A DNA stretch of 55,277 nt. It comes from Candidatus Nitrosopumilus sp. (GTDB taxonomy: Archaea > Thermoproteota > Nitrososphaeria > Nitrososphaerales > Nitrosopumilaceae). A model generated the notes under the pieces. The model had not been told where the DNA came from. It made no database searches and worked only from the letters and a program-made list of their open reading frames with translations. The position numbers and the translations under genes were made by a program. Shown one piece after another: positions 10,123-19,553 of the stretch. The stretch covers positions 1-55,277 of the forward strand of contig REGK01000002.1 of NCBI GenBank assembly GCA_003702545.1. The letters are read 5' to 3'. How positions within the stretch are numbered: the first letter of the stretch is position 1; every line of letters begins with the position of its first letter.

Positions 10123-11615
10123 TTAAAATGATTGAAAAAGTACTTATCGCTAACAGAGGAGAAATTGCTCTCAGAGTAATTAGAACATGTAATGCATTAG
10201 GTATCAAAACTGTTGCAGTATACTCTGATGAAGATTACAATTCTTTACATGTAAAGAAAGCTGATGAATCTTATCACATTGGAGAAGCTGCTCCTGCAAA
10301 ATCTTATCTTAATCAAGAAAAAATTCTTGAAGTGATGTTGTCATCTGGTGCAGATGCTGTACATCCAGGTTATGGTTTCCTTTCTGAAAACGATGATTTT
10401 GCAAGATTGTGTGAAAAAAATAAAATTACTTTCATTGGCCCCTCTGCTGATTCTATGAATCTATGTGGTGATAAAATGGAATGTAAAGCAGCAATGCTAA
10501 AGGCTCAAGTTCCAACTGTACCTGGAAGTCCAGGACTAGTAGATACTGCAGAAGAAGCAGAAAAAATTGCAAATGAAATTGGTTACCCTGTACTCTTGAA
10601 ATCCGTTTATGGTGGTGGTGGTCGTGGAATTAGATTAGTTACTACTGATCAAGAATTACGAGAAGGTTTTGAAACCGTAACCTCTGAATCTATCGCTGCT
10701 GTGGGAAAATCAGCAATCATTGTTGAAAAATTCTTAGAAAAAACTAGACACATTGAATACCAAATGTGTAGAGATCATCATGGTAATGCTGTACATCTCT
10801 TTGAGAGAGAATGCTCTATTCAAAGAAGAAATCAAAAACTAATTGAACAAACCCCTTCCCCTGTTGTAGATGAAGCAAAACGAGAAGAGATTGGTGAATT
10901 AGTTGTTAAAGCCGCAGAAGCTGTCAATTACACTAATCTTGGTACTGCCGAATTCCTTAGAGCAGACAATGGTGAATTTTACTTTATTGAGATTAATGCA
11001 AGACTCCAAGTAGAACATCCAATCAGTGAAATGGTTTCAGGATTAGACTTTGTCAAATTACAAATTGATATTGCAAATGGCGAACCACTTCCATTCAAAC
11101 AAAAAGATCTAAAGATGAATGGTTATGCCATTGAATGTAGAATCAATGCTGAAGATACATTTTTGGACTTTGCACCTTCAACTGGCCCTGTTCCAGATGT
11201 AACAATTCCTGCAGGACCAAATGTTAGATGTGATACTTATCTGTATCCTGGATGTACCGTATCTCCATTTTACGATTCCTTGATGGCAAAACTCTGTACA
11301 TGGGGCCCAACATTTGAAGAATCTAGAACTAGAATGCTTACTGCATTAAATGACATGTATGTTCAAGGTGTTGAAACATCAATTCCACTTTACAAAACCA
11401 TTCTAAACTCTGAAGAATACAAAAATGGTGAACTATCAACTGACTTTTTGAAACGTTATGGCATGATTGACAAACTATCTGAAGACCTTAAGAAAGAAAA
11501 AGAAGAGAAGAGTGAAGCTGCTTTGGCTGCAGCCATTATTCATTCTGAATACTTTAAGAACAGAGTTCAAAACGATACTGCAAGCAGTGCAACCTGGAAA
11601 AATAAACTGGATTGA
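10119..11615 (+). CDS. accC: biotin carboxylase subunit of acetyl/propionyl-CoA carboxylase
   Basis: 'KVLIANRGEIALRVIRT', 'HPGYGFLSEN', 'GGGGRGIR', 'INARLQVEHPISEMVSGLD' motifs. Confidence 0.96.
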   Translation: MIKMIEKVLIANRGEIALRVIRTCNALGIKTVAVYSDEDYNSLHVKKADESYHIGEAAPAKSYLNQEKILEVMLSSGADAVHPGYGFLSENDDFARLCEKNKITFIGPSADSMNLCGDKMECKAAMLKAQVPTVPGSPGLVDTAEEAEKIANEIGYPVLLKSVYGGGGRGIRLVTTDQELREGFETVTSESIAAVGKSAIIVEKFLEKTRHIEYQMCRDHHGNAVHLFERECSIQRRNQKLIEQTPSPVVDEAKREEIGELVVKAAEAVNYTNLGTAEFLRADNGEFYFIEINARLQVEHPISEMVSGLDFVKLQIDIANGEPLPFKQKDLKMNGYAIECRINAEDTFLDFAPSTGPVPDVTIPAGPNVRCDTYLYPGCTVSPFYDSLMAKLCTWGPTFEESRTRMLTALNDMYVQGVETSIPLYKTILNSEEYKNGELSTDFLKRYGMIDKLSEDLKKEKEEKSEAALAAAIIHSEYFKNRVQNDTASSATWKNKLD

Positions 11616-11621
11616 TGATTA

Positions 11622-12134
11622 ATGGACTATAAGGTAACTGATGTTGAAAAATCATTTGAAGGAAAAATTACTGAAAACTTAGGTAACAATGATTATGTGA
11701 TTAAGATCAATGACAAAGAACATCAATTGAAAATCCTTAGCATGAATGCAAAAGGTATAGAATTCATTTTAGATCAACAATATCATAAAGCAAAATATCT
11801 TGATACTGCAACTAGTGAAATGAATCTTGTAATTGATAATGTCCCAGTTACACTAAACATGAATACTCACTTTGACGAAATAGTTTACAAAAACTCTGGT
11901 GGCGGAGGTGGCGGTGGTGCTCAAGTGGCACTCAAAAGCCAAATCCCTGGTAAAGTCGTGTCAATTGCAGTTACTGAAGGTGACTCTATCAAGAAAGGTG
12001 ATGTCGTTTGTACTTTAGAATCCATGAAGATGCAAGTTGGAGTAAAGGCACACAAAGATGGTGAAGTTAAAAATCTCAAAATTAAAGAAGGCGCAACTGT
12101 CGCAAAAGGCGACATTATTGCAGATATAGAATAA
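11622..12134 (+). CDS. accB: biotin carboxyl carrier protein
   Basis: C-terminal lipoyl/biotinyl domain with ESMKMQ biotinylation motif; Gly-rich linker SGGGGGGGAQ. Confidence 0.94.
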   Translation: MDYKVTDVEKSFEGKITENLGNNDYVIKINDKEHQLKILSMNAKGIEFILDQQYHKAKYLDTATSEMNLVIDNVPVTLNMNTHFDEIVYKNSGGGGGGGAQVALKSQIPGKVVSIAVTEGDSIKKGDVVCTLESMKMQVGVKAHKDGEVKNLKIKEGATVAKGDIIADIE

Positions 12135-12148
12135 AAAAGAAATTTTTC

Positions 12149-12613
12149 CTACTTGAGGAAATTTTTAATCTCGTCGTAGTTTGGTTCTTTTAATGGATCT
12201 TCTGAAACCCATTTGTACCCAATTTTTCCGTCTTCCATGATTACAAATACAGAACGTTTTGCTGCGTTGTAGTCTTTGATGTGAAGCAAGTCTTTCATCA
12301 AAATATCATAGTCTCCAATTGTTTTACTATTGTAATCTCCCAATAATGGAAAATTGAAGTTATGTTTTTCTGCAAATGCTTTATTTGCAAATGGTCCATC
12401 ATTACTGATTGCAACTATTTGTGCACCTGTATCTGCAATTTCTTGCCAAGAATCTCTTAGTGTACACAATTCTGTCTCACAAACAGGAGAACTTGCTGCC
12501 ACAATGAATGTAAGAACAATCTTTTTTCCTTTGAATTCGTCCAAAGTCCGCAATTTTAGTTCTGTATCTGGAAGCTCAAAATTTGGAGCGGTATCTCCAA
12601 CATTCAATGACAT
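12149..12613 (-). CDS. peroxiredoxin (AhpC/TSA family)
   Basis: 'VGDTAPNFELPDTELK', 'FIVAASSPVCETELCTLRD' peroxidatic Cys region. Confidence 0.9.
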   Translation of the reverse strand: MSLNVGDTAPNFELPDTELKLRTLDEFKGKKIVLTFIVAASSPVCETELCTLRDSWQEIADTGAQIVAISNDGPFANKAFAEKHNFNFPLLGDYNSKTIGDYDILMKDLLHIKDYNAAKRSVFVIMEDGKIGYKWVSEDPLKEPNYDEIKNFLK

Positions 12614-12694
12614 GATCGCACTTTGACAATGTTCTATAAAGCAGTTTAGAAAAAAAATCTTTTTTTCGATCTAAAACCCAAAATCTGAAACATA

Positions 12695-12704
12695 CCTTTT
12701 TATA
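12695..12704 (+). promoter_or_regulatory. putative archaeal TATA box for the nuo operon
   Basis: 'cctttttatac' about 26-30 nt upstream of the nuoA TTG, consistent with a leaderless archaeal transcript. Confidence 0.4.
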
Positions 12705-12728
12705 CAAAAATCAGGGTGAAAAGCTAAA

Positions 12729-13103
12729 TTGGTCGGGGAATTAGCGGGCAATTACAGTACTGTGGTATTGATGTTTGCCTTTGGTATAGCAGCAATGGCA
12801 CCTGCATTGATTATTTCTCGAATGGTTTCTCCCCGAAAACGTAGTAATCCTGTAAAATTCTTGCCAATGGAATGTGGTCAAGTTCCAACTGGAGAAGGTC
12901 GTACACATTTTATGATGCAGTATTATCCGTACATTCTCATGTTTGTCGTTTTTGATGTGATGGCAATTTTCTTGTATGCTTGGGGTAGTGCACTGCTAGA
13001 ATTACCAAAGAGTGCAACTTTACCAATGATGGGATTTTTAGCTATAATGTTTGGTGCAATGGCATTTGCATTGTATCAATCAGGGAGACGAAAAATATGG
13101 TAG
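12729..13103 (+). CDS. nuoA: NADH dehydrogenase-like complex I subunit A
   Basis: 124-aa membrane protein, 'KFLPMECGQVPTGEGRTHFMMQYYPYILMFVVFDVMAIFLYAW'. Confidence 0.92.
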   Translation: MVGELAGNYSTVVLMFAFGIAAMAPALIISRMVSPRKRSNPVKFLPMECGQVPTGEGRTHFMMQYYPYILMFVVFDVMAIFLYAWGSALLELPKSATLPMMGFLAIMFGAMAFALYQSGRRKIW

Positions 13104-13143
13104 TTTTTTATACAAATCAAATTAACGAGGAGAGGAGATAAGA

Positions 13144-13668
13144 TTGCTTAAAGACTTAGTAACACCAGAAAACGCAAATGTCTTTGTAGGAAAACTCGGA
13201 GATATTTTAGAAAAAGCAATCGACAAACCATTGGGCTACGCTATCAATTGGGGTAGAATTTGGTCACTCTGGCCTGTCCACATTGAAACAGCTTGTTGCA
13301 GTGTAGAATTTGGTGCCGCATCAAGTCCAAGATATGATGTTGAAAGATTTGGTATCATTGAAGCATTTGGATCACTAAGACAATGTGATCTAGTTGTTGT
13401 TCAAGGAACTATTACAAGAAAGATGGCACCACGTCTCAGATTAGTTTATGATCAAATGCCAGAACCAAAATACGTAATTGCTATGGGAGCTTGTGCAATT
13501 ACTGGAGGATTGTATTTTGATTCATACAATGTACTTCCAGGAATTGACGGAGTGATTCCAGTTGATGTCTATGTTCCGGGTTGCCCACCTAGACCTGAAA
13601 CTCTCATACAAGGATGTATTTTGTTACAAGAGAAAATTAAGAGGATGAAGGCTAGGAAGTTTGTATAA
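13144..13668 (+). CDS. nuoB: complex I subunit B (N2 cluster)
   Basis: 'TACCSVEFGAA', 'VYVPGCPPRPETLI'. TTG start likely. Confidence 0.96.
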   Translation: MLKDLVTPENANVFVGKLGDILEKAIDKPLGYAINWGRIWSLWPVHIETACCSVEFGAASSPRYDVERFGIIEAFGSLRQCDLVVVQGTITRKMAPRLRLVYDQMPEPKYVIAMGACAITGGLYFDSYNVLPGIDGVIPVDVYVPGCPPRPETLIQGCILLQEKIKRMKARKFV

Positions 13669-14273
13669 TGAGTAGTGATTCTGAAAAACCCCAAACAGAG
13701 GTAAAAGCTGAAGAGAAACCAACTCCACCTAAACCTGCACCAAAACCAGCAGCAAAGGTTGAAGAAAAACCAGTGGAACTTCCTGCATTTGAAAAAGGTA
13801 TTTCTGATAAACTAATTGAAAAATTTGGTGATAAAGTCGAGGTAGACTTTGTAAAAGAAGACCGAGTTGGAATTAAAACAAGTAAAGAGAGTGTTCATGA
13901 TGTAGCACAATTCATTCGTGATGACTTACATTATGACCATGCAGAATCTGTTACAGGCGTAGATTTTCCTGCAGAAAATGAAATTGAGGTAGTTTACCAC
14001 CTTGGCTCCTACACTGAATCTTCTCTTGCAAGACAAGTTCTTACATTATCTACCCGTGCTCCTAGAGAATCTACTCCAATTCCAGGACAAGACTCTACAA
14101 AATTACCAAGTCTTAGAGATATTTTCTACAGTGTAGAGTTTGGTGAAAGAGAAGTTTTTGAAATGTTAGGTGTTTACTTTGACGGTCATCCAGATAATAG
14201 ACGATTACTTTTGCCTGAAGATTGGGCAGATTTACCACCACTTCGAAAGGACTTTGCAATAAAGGGTAGATGA
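13668..14273 (+). CDS. nuoC: complex I subunit C (30 kDa), Pro/Lys-rich N-terminal extension
   Basis: 'SLRDIFYSVEFGEREVFEMLGVYFDGHPDNRRLLLPEDWADLPPLRKDF'. Confidence 0.93.
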   Translation: MSSDSEKPQTEVKAEEKPTPPKPAPKPAAKVEEKPVELPAFEKGISDKLIEKFGDKVEVDFVKEDRVGIKTSKESVHDVAQFIRDDLHYDHAESVTGVDFPAENEIEVVYHLGSYTESSLARQVLTLSTRAPRESTPIPGQDSTKLPSLRDIFYSVEFGEREVFEMLGVYFDGHPDNRRLLLPEDWADLPPLRKDFAIKGR

Positions 14274-15412
14274 AAATGACTGATATAATGCCTCCAGGAT
14301 TAGCACTGAAAAAAGTAGATGAGAGAATCATGACTCTCAACGTTGGACCACAACATCCAGGTTCTGGTCACATGAGAATTGTTGTTCAAATTGATGGTGA
14401 CTATATTGTTGCATGTGATCCTGATCCAGGATATGTTCATCGTGGCGAAGAAAAGATGGCAGAATATAGAAACTACATTACCAATGTTCCTCACTTAGAA
14501 AGACCTGTCATTCATGATTCTTGTAATGTCCTTTATCCATACGTTTTAGGTGCTGAAGAAATTCTTGGAATTGAAGTTCCAGAACGTGCAAAGTATGTTA
14601 GAGTAATTTGTTCTGAATTAAATCGTTGTATCTATACAATGTATTGGCTTGCAATTTATGGAATTTTCTTAGGTCATTCTACAATGTTTATGTGGCCTGC
14701 AGGTGACAGAGAACTCTTAATTGATCTTATGGAAAAAGTATCTGGAGCTAGAGTAACCCATGCACACTTTATTCCTGGTGGAGTAAGAAATGACTTACCT
14801 GCAAACTTTGAAGATGTTTGTTTACGTCAAGTAAATTACTTTGAGAAACGTATCAAAGAATATGCTGCAGTGTTTTATGATAACCCTATCTTGATTTCAA
14901 GAACGCAAGACACCGGTGTGTTATCACGTGAAAATGCAATTAGATACGGAACAACTGGTTCCGTTCTTAGAGCAAGTGGCGTAGATTATGACTTGAGAGT
15001 AAAAGCACCATATGATGTCTATGATGAATTAGATGTTCATACTAATGTCATGAAAGAAGGAGATTCCTATGCTCGTTCTAAAGTACCATGGCTTGACATG
15101 ATGGAAAGTTGCAATATTATTAGACAAGCATTACAAAAAATGCCAAAATCTGGTTCTGTTAGAACAAAACTAAAACCAAATCCTAAGACTAAAGGACCTG
15201 CTACTGTATACAAACGCGTAGAATCTGGCAGAGGTTCTCTTGGATGTTATATTGTATCTGATGGTAAGACCGAACCTTATAGAGTAAAAATGAGTGTTCC
15301 TTCATTTAGAAACTTACTTGCAATGCCTAATCTTTTGATTGGTGAAAAACTAGGTAACATGCCATCCGTATATTGGAGTCTTAATTATTGGCCAGTGGAG
15401 GCAGATAGATAA
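14270..15412 (+). CDS. nuoD: complex I subunit D (49 kDa)
   Basis: 'LNVGPQHPGSGHMRI', 'GYVHRGEEKMAE', C-terminal 'SVYWSLNYWPVEADR'. Confidence 0.96.
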   Translation: MKMTDIMPPGLALKKVDERIMTLNVGPQHPGSGHMRIVVQIDGDYIVACDPDPGYVHRGEEKMAEYRNYITNVPHLERPVIHDSCNVLYPYVLGAEEILGIEVPERAKYVRVICSELNRCIYTMYWLAIYGIFLGHSTMFMWPAGDRELLIDLMEKVSGARVTHAHFIPGGVRNDLPANFEDVCLRQVNYFEKRIKEYAAVFYDNPILISRTQDTGVLSRENAIRYGTTGSVLRASGVDYDLRVKAPYDVYDELDVHTNVMKEGDSYARSKVPWLDMMESCNIIRQALQKMPKSGSVRTKLKPNPKTKGPATVYKRVESGRGSLGCYIVSDGKTEPYRVKMSVPSFRNLLAMPNLLIGEKLGNMPSVYWSLNYWPVEADR

Positions 15413-16711
15413 ATGTCAGCTCTAGCACCAAAATTCAAACTAAGCGAATTCATCAAATCTATTCTTGATAATGCATTTTGGATATTGTTTATTGTATCTC
15501 TAATTGGTCTTCCTCTAATTCAAATTCTCTTATTCTATATTGAAATGCCTATAATTGATGGTGAATTACTTACACCATTCCTTGCAATGACTTGGCTGGC
15601 AGACCCTACGCGTAGTCTACCAATTCTTAAAGCATTCATGGCAACTGATATGTTTAGAGTAATGGCATTTCCTGGATTTGGATTTGCTGCTCTCATAGCT
15701 GCTGCAACAATTTTTGTTGAAAGAAAGATGCTTGCTAAATTACAACTCAGAGTAGGTCCTTTCTATTGTGGAAAGATTGAAGGTATTTTACAATTAGCAG
15801 GTGATGGTCTAAAACTAATTTCTAAAGAAATTATTATTCCTGCAAAGGCTGACAAGCCAATATTTTGGGCAGCCCCTGTAATTTTTGTTGCAACAGCTGC
15901 CGCATTTGTTGCATTAATCCCTGTAGCTCCTGGTTGGGTAGTTGCAGATGTGGATTTGGGATTACTAGGTGTTTTTGCAGTAATTGGTTTCTTCCCAATC
16001 ATAACAATTCTTTCAGCCTGGTCTGCTAACAGTAAATTCCCATTCATCGGTGGTATTAGAGCCCTATTCCAGATGGTTTCATTTGAAATTCCATTAATCC
16101 TGTCTTTGTTAGGAGTTGTAATTCTTACAGGCACTCTTAACTTATCTGAAATTGCAGCTAGTCAATCTAGTTTCCCATGGATTGTATTTTTGCCAGTTGG
16201 TGCTATTGTCTTCTTTATCACAATGCTTGCAGAATTAGAAAGAATTCCATTTGATTTGCCAGAAGCAGAGAGTGAAATTGTTGCTGGTTGGTTAACTGAA
16301 TTCTCTGGAATGATGTATGGTCTAGTCCAATTAGGAACATATCTGAAACTTTATGCATTTGCAGGATTGTTTGTTGTTTTGTTCTTAGGTGGATGGAATG
16401 GCCCAATGGTTGTTCCTCCATTCCCAGAAGAATTACTTACTGGAGTTGAAATGGGTCCTCTCACTGTAGGTCCATTCCCTGGATTGCCATTGTTTGATCA
16501 AGAAATGCTAAATGGAACTCTCTGGTTTGTTCTAAAAACAGTTGGTGTGATTTTCTTCATTCTGTTACCTAGAGGTGTATTCCCAAGAATTAGAATTGAT
16601 ATGTTGTTAAGTCTTGGTTGGACAAAATTAATCGGATTAGCATTCGTTAACATCTTTATTGCACTAGGCTTGCTTTACGCTGGAGTCTTGGGACCAGGAG
16701 GATTACAATAA
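15413..16711 (+). CDS. nuoH: complex I subunit H
   Basis: 'FVERKMLAKLQLRVGP', 'ERIPFDLPEAESEIVAGWLTEFSGM'. Confidence 0.96.
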   Translation: MSALAPKFKLSEFIKSILDNAFWILFIVSLIGLPLIQILLFYIEMPIIDGELLTPFLAMTWLADPTRSLPILKAFMATDMFRVMAFPGFGFAALIAAATIFVERKMLAKLQLRVGPFYCGKIEGILQLAGDGLKLISKEIIIPAKADKPIFWAAPVIFVATAAAFVALIPVAPGWVVADVDLGLLGVFAVIGFFPIITILSAWSANSKFPFIGGIRALFQMVSFEIPLILSLLGVVILTGTLNLSEIAASQSSFPWIVFLPVGAIVFFITMLAELERIPFDLPEAESEIVAGWLTEFSGMMYGLVQLGTYLKLYAFAGLFVVLFLGGWNGPMVVPPFPEELLTGVEMGPLTVGPFPGLPLFDQEMLNGTLWFVLKTVGVIFFILLPRGVFPRIRIDMLLSLGWTKLIGLAFVNIFIALGLLYAGVLGPGGLQ

Positions 16712-17208
16712 TGGGAACTGCAACTGGAATTATTCGTGCATTAAACTCTGGAATTAAACACATTGCGATTAAACGATTTACACTTCGTTACCCTGAAGAG
16801 AAACTCAAGTTTGTAGGTGATGGTTACCAATTTGATCCTTCAACTGGCGTTGGTATAGCTGGATTGAAAGGACGACATATGCTATTCCATGATCACTGTA
16901 CTGGATGTCAGTTGTGTTCAATTGCTTGTGAAGGTGTAGCTGAAGCTATTGCAATGGTAAAAGTTCCCGAAGAACAAAAACAAAATAAAAAATCTATCAT
17001 GCCTCAAATTGATTATGGAAAATGTGTTTTCTGTGGTCTTTGTGTTGACGCATGTCCTTTCTATGCACTTTACATGACAAATGATTATGAATTATCTTCA
17101 TTTACTAAAGAAGGTCTAATTTACACTCCTGCCCAACTTGCAGTAAAACCATACCTTACACAAGATAGTGAAATTCAAATCACTGATAGAGGTGCAACAC
17201 ATGGCTGA
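16711..17208 (+). CDS. nuoI: complex I subunit I (2x[4Fe-4S])
   Basis: Two ferredoxin motifs: CTGCQLCSIAC and CVFCGLCVDACP. Confidence 0.95.
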   Translation: MGTATGIIRALNSGIKHIAIKRFTLRYPEEKLKFVGDGYQFDPSTGVGIAGLKGRHMLFHDHCTGCQLCSIACEGVAEAIAMVKVPEEQKQNKKSIMPQIDYGKCVFCGLCVDACPFYALYMTNDYELSSFTKEGLIYTPAQLAVKPYLTQDSEIQITDRGATHG

Positions 17209-17713
17209 TGCTGCATTCTTAGCTCTTACTGTAATTACAATTGGTTCTGCAATTGCAGCACTTGAATTAAGATCATTGATTTATGGTTCTATTGCATTAA
17301 TGGGAACTCTTGGTGGTATTGCTGGATTCTTCTTTTTGTTAGATGCCCCATTTGTTGCATTATTCCAACTTGCAGTTTATGTTGGTTCAATTGCTGTTCT
17401 CATCTTATTTACTGTCATGTTGGTAAAAAGAGAACTCATATTCAAAAAAATTGAAGATAAAAGACGAAAGTTTGCCGGAATCGGTTTGATGATGGTTGTT
17501 ATGGTTGCATTAGGTGCAGTCTTTTTAGATTCTGGAATTAAAACAATTACAACTGATGAACCACCTGTTGACTTTAGAGATATTGGTACAGACTTTGTAA
17601 CCTATTACTGGCCTGCACTAATTTTGATGGGATTGATTTTAGCTGGTTCTGTAACAGGAGCACTTGTTTTAGCAAAACGAGAGGATGTGGAGAATGACCA
17701 ACGAACTAATTGA
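17201..17713 (+). CDS. nuoJ: complex I subunit J
   Basis: 'APFVALFQLAVYVGSIAVLILFTVML'; ATG at 17201 preferred over the ORF-track start at 17168 because it overlaps nuoI by 8 nt. Confidence 0.92.
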   Translation: MADAAFLALTVITIGSAIAALELRSLIYGSIALMGTLGGIAGFFFLLDAPFVALFQLAVYVGSIAVLILFTVMLVKRELIFKKIEDKRRKFAGIGLMMVVMVALGAVFLDSGIKTITTDEPPVDFRDIGTDFVTYYWPALILMGLILAGSVTGALVLAKREDVENDQRTN

Positions 17714-17999
17714 TTTTACACTTGTATCTGTAGCCTTACTGGGTATAGGCATCTATGGCCTTGCTGTTAAACGTAATTTCATCAGAATGTTATTTGCAGT
17801 TGAAATTATCATCAATGCTGCAAATCTCAGTTTAGTTGCATTTGGTAGATTTTTGCCACATAGTGGCGGTCAAACATTGGCATTGTTCTCTATTGCAATT
17901 GCTGCTGCAGAAGTAGCAGTTGGACTGTCATTAATCATTGTAGCATATCGTATGTATCAGAATGTCGATATTGCAGACTTCAGGAGTTTGAAAGGATAA
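17694..17999 (+). CDS. nuoK: complex I subunit K
   Basis: 'FIRMLFAVEIIINAANLSLVAFG', 'ALFSIAIAAAEVAVGLSLIIVAYR'. Confidence 0.94.
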   Translation: MTNELIDFTLVSVALLGIGIYGLAVKRNFIRMLFAVEIIINAANLSLVAFGRFLPHSGGQTLALFSIAIAAAEVAVGLSLIIVAYRMYQNVDIADFRSLKG

Positions 18000-19552
18000 T
18001 GGAATACGCATTATTACAGGCAGTTTTCTTGCCACTACTCTTATCTCCAATAGCCTACATCTTGGGAAGAAAAGTAGGACCAACTCCTGCCATGTGGTTC
18101 ACATTTGCAATATTACTATACACCACAATACTTGTAGTCAATGCAGCATTATCTGGAACTGTAGAGGAACACTATCCATGGACAGAACAATTTGGAGAAT
18201 TTGGTTTCTTACTTGATGGTTTGGCATCTCCATTTGCAATAATCATCTATGTCCTATCAACAATTTTGGTACTTTACTCAAAACCATACATGATTCACAA
18301 ATTCCACGAACAATTTGAAGAAGAACAAAAGATGAATCCTTCTTCAAGTGGACAAAGTTCTGTTGTTGAATCATCTGCTCTTTCTAATTATGTAAACGCA
18401 AAATCTGGTCTTTACTTTGCACTTTATCTTGTATTTGCAATGGGAATGCTTGGTACAGTTATGTCCACAAATCTGATTGAATTTTACATATTCTTTGAGG
18501 TAATGTTGATTCCTGGTTTCTTCTTAGTTGCTCTCTGGGGTGATGGTCCAAGAAGAAAGATTGGCTTGATGTTCCTCTTTTGGACTCACGCCGGTGCAGT
18601 TGTTTTACTATTAGGATTCTTAATGATTGGACTAACTATTGGTAGCTTTGACTTTGCTGATATCAAAGAATCTGAAATTCCTCAAGACATTGTAATGATT
18701 TCCGCAATTGCAATTGCAATTGGCCTTGGAGTGAAACTAGCCGTCTTTATGTTCCATGTTTGGTTACCTTATGTTCACGGTTCAGCACCTACGCCAATTA
18801 GTGCACTTTTGTCCCCTGCAATGATTGGAATTGGTGCCTATGGTATCTTTAGATTAATTGTTGAATTCTTACCATCCACATTTGCAGAATTGTCTATTTG
18901 GTTCCATATTTGGGGTCTTGTAACAATGCTCTATGGTGGTGCAATGGCCTTGATGCAAGATGATCTAAAACGATTACTTGCTTATTCTAGTATCAGCCAG
19001 ATGGGATACTTGCTATTTGGTATTGGTTCCATGTCTGTAATGGGTCTTGCAGGTGCTGAGATGATGTACATCACTCACGGACTTGGAAAAGGAATCCTCT
19101 TCATGATGGCTGGAATTATCATTGTCAAAGTTGGCACACGTAGTATCTCTAAACTTGGTGGTCTTGCTGGAAAGATGCCAATCACTGCCGTTTGTGCAGT
19201 TATTGGTGCACTTACAATTATGGGTGTTCCACCAACCAGTGGATTTATGGGAGAATGGATTCTATTTTACGGAGCATTAGAAACTGCTATTGAAGAAGGT
19301 TCTACACTTAGAGCAGTAACATTTGGTCTTGGACTTGTTGCAACTGCACTTACAATGGCTTACATGTTGTGGATGCTAAAACGTGTCTTCTTTGGTAAGA
19401 CTCCTGAACATCTAGAGAAAGTCAAAGAAGGAAGTTGGTATATGACAGCACCAATGATGGTACTAGCTGGATTTACTGTTGTACTTGGAATTTACCCAGA
19501 TATTTTCTTGAAGACAATTATGCCTTACATGAACGGAGTGTTGGGAATCTAA
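17999..19552 (+). CDS. nuoM: complex I subunit M (antiporter-like)
   Basis: 'FYIFFEVMLIPGFFLVALWG', 'HVWLPYVHGSAPTPISALLS', 'LKRLLAYSSISQMGY'. Confidence 0.94.
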   Translation: MEYALLQAVFLPLLLSPIAYILGRKVGPTPAMWFTFAILLYTTILVVNAALSGTVEEHYPWTEQFGEFGFLLDGLASPFAIIIYVLSTILVLYSKPYMIHKFHEQFEEEQKMNPSSSGQSSVVESSALSNYVNAKSGLYFALYLVFAMGMLGTVMSTNLIEFYIFFEVMLIPGFFLVALWGDGPRRKIGLMFLFWTHAGAVVLLLGFLMIGLTIGSFDFADIKESEIPQDIVMISAIAIAIGLGVKLAVFMFHVWLPYVHGSAPTPISALLSPAMIGIGAYGIFRLIVEFLPSTFAELSIWFHIWGLVTMLYGGAMALMQDDLKRLLAYSSISQMGYLLFGIGSMSVMGLAGAEMMYITHGLGKGILFMMAGIIIVKVGTRSISKLGGLAGKMPITAVCAVIGALTIMGVPPTSGFMGEWILFYGALETAIEEGSTLRAVTFGLGLVATALTMAYMLWMLKRVFFGKTPEHLEKVKEGSWYMTAPMMVLAGFTVVLGIYPDIFLKTIMPYMNGVLGI

Positions 19553-19553
19553 T

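Noticed and set aside
15763-16134. 123-aa minus-strand ORF
   Set aside because: Lies wholly antisense to nuoH within the operon; no recognisable domain.
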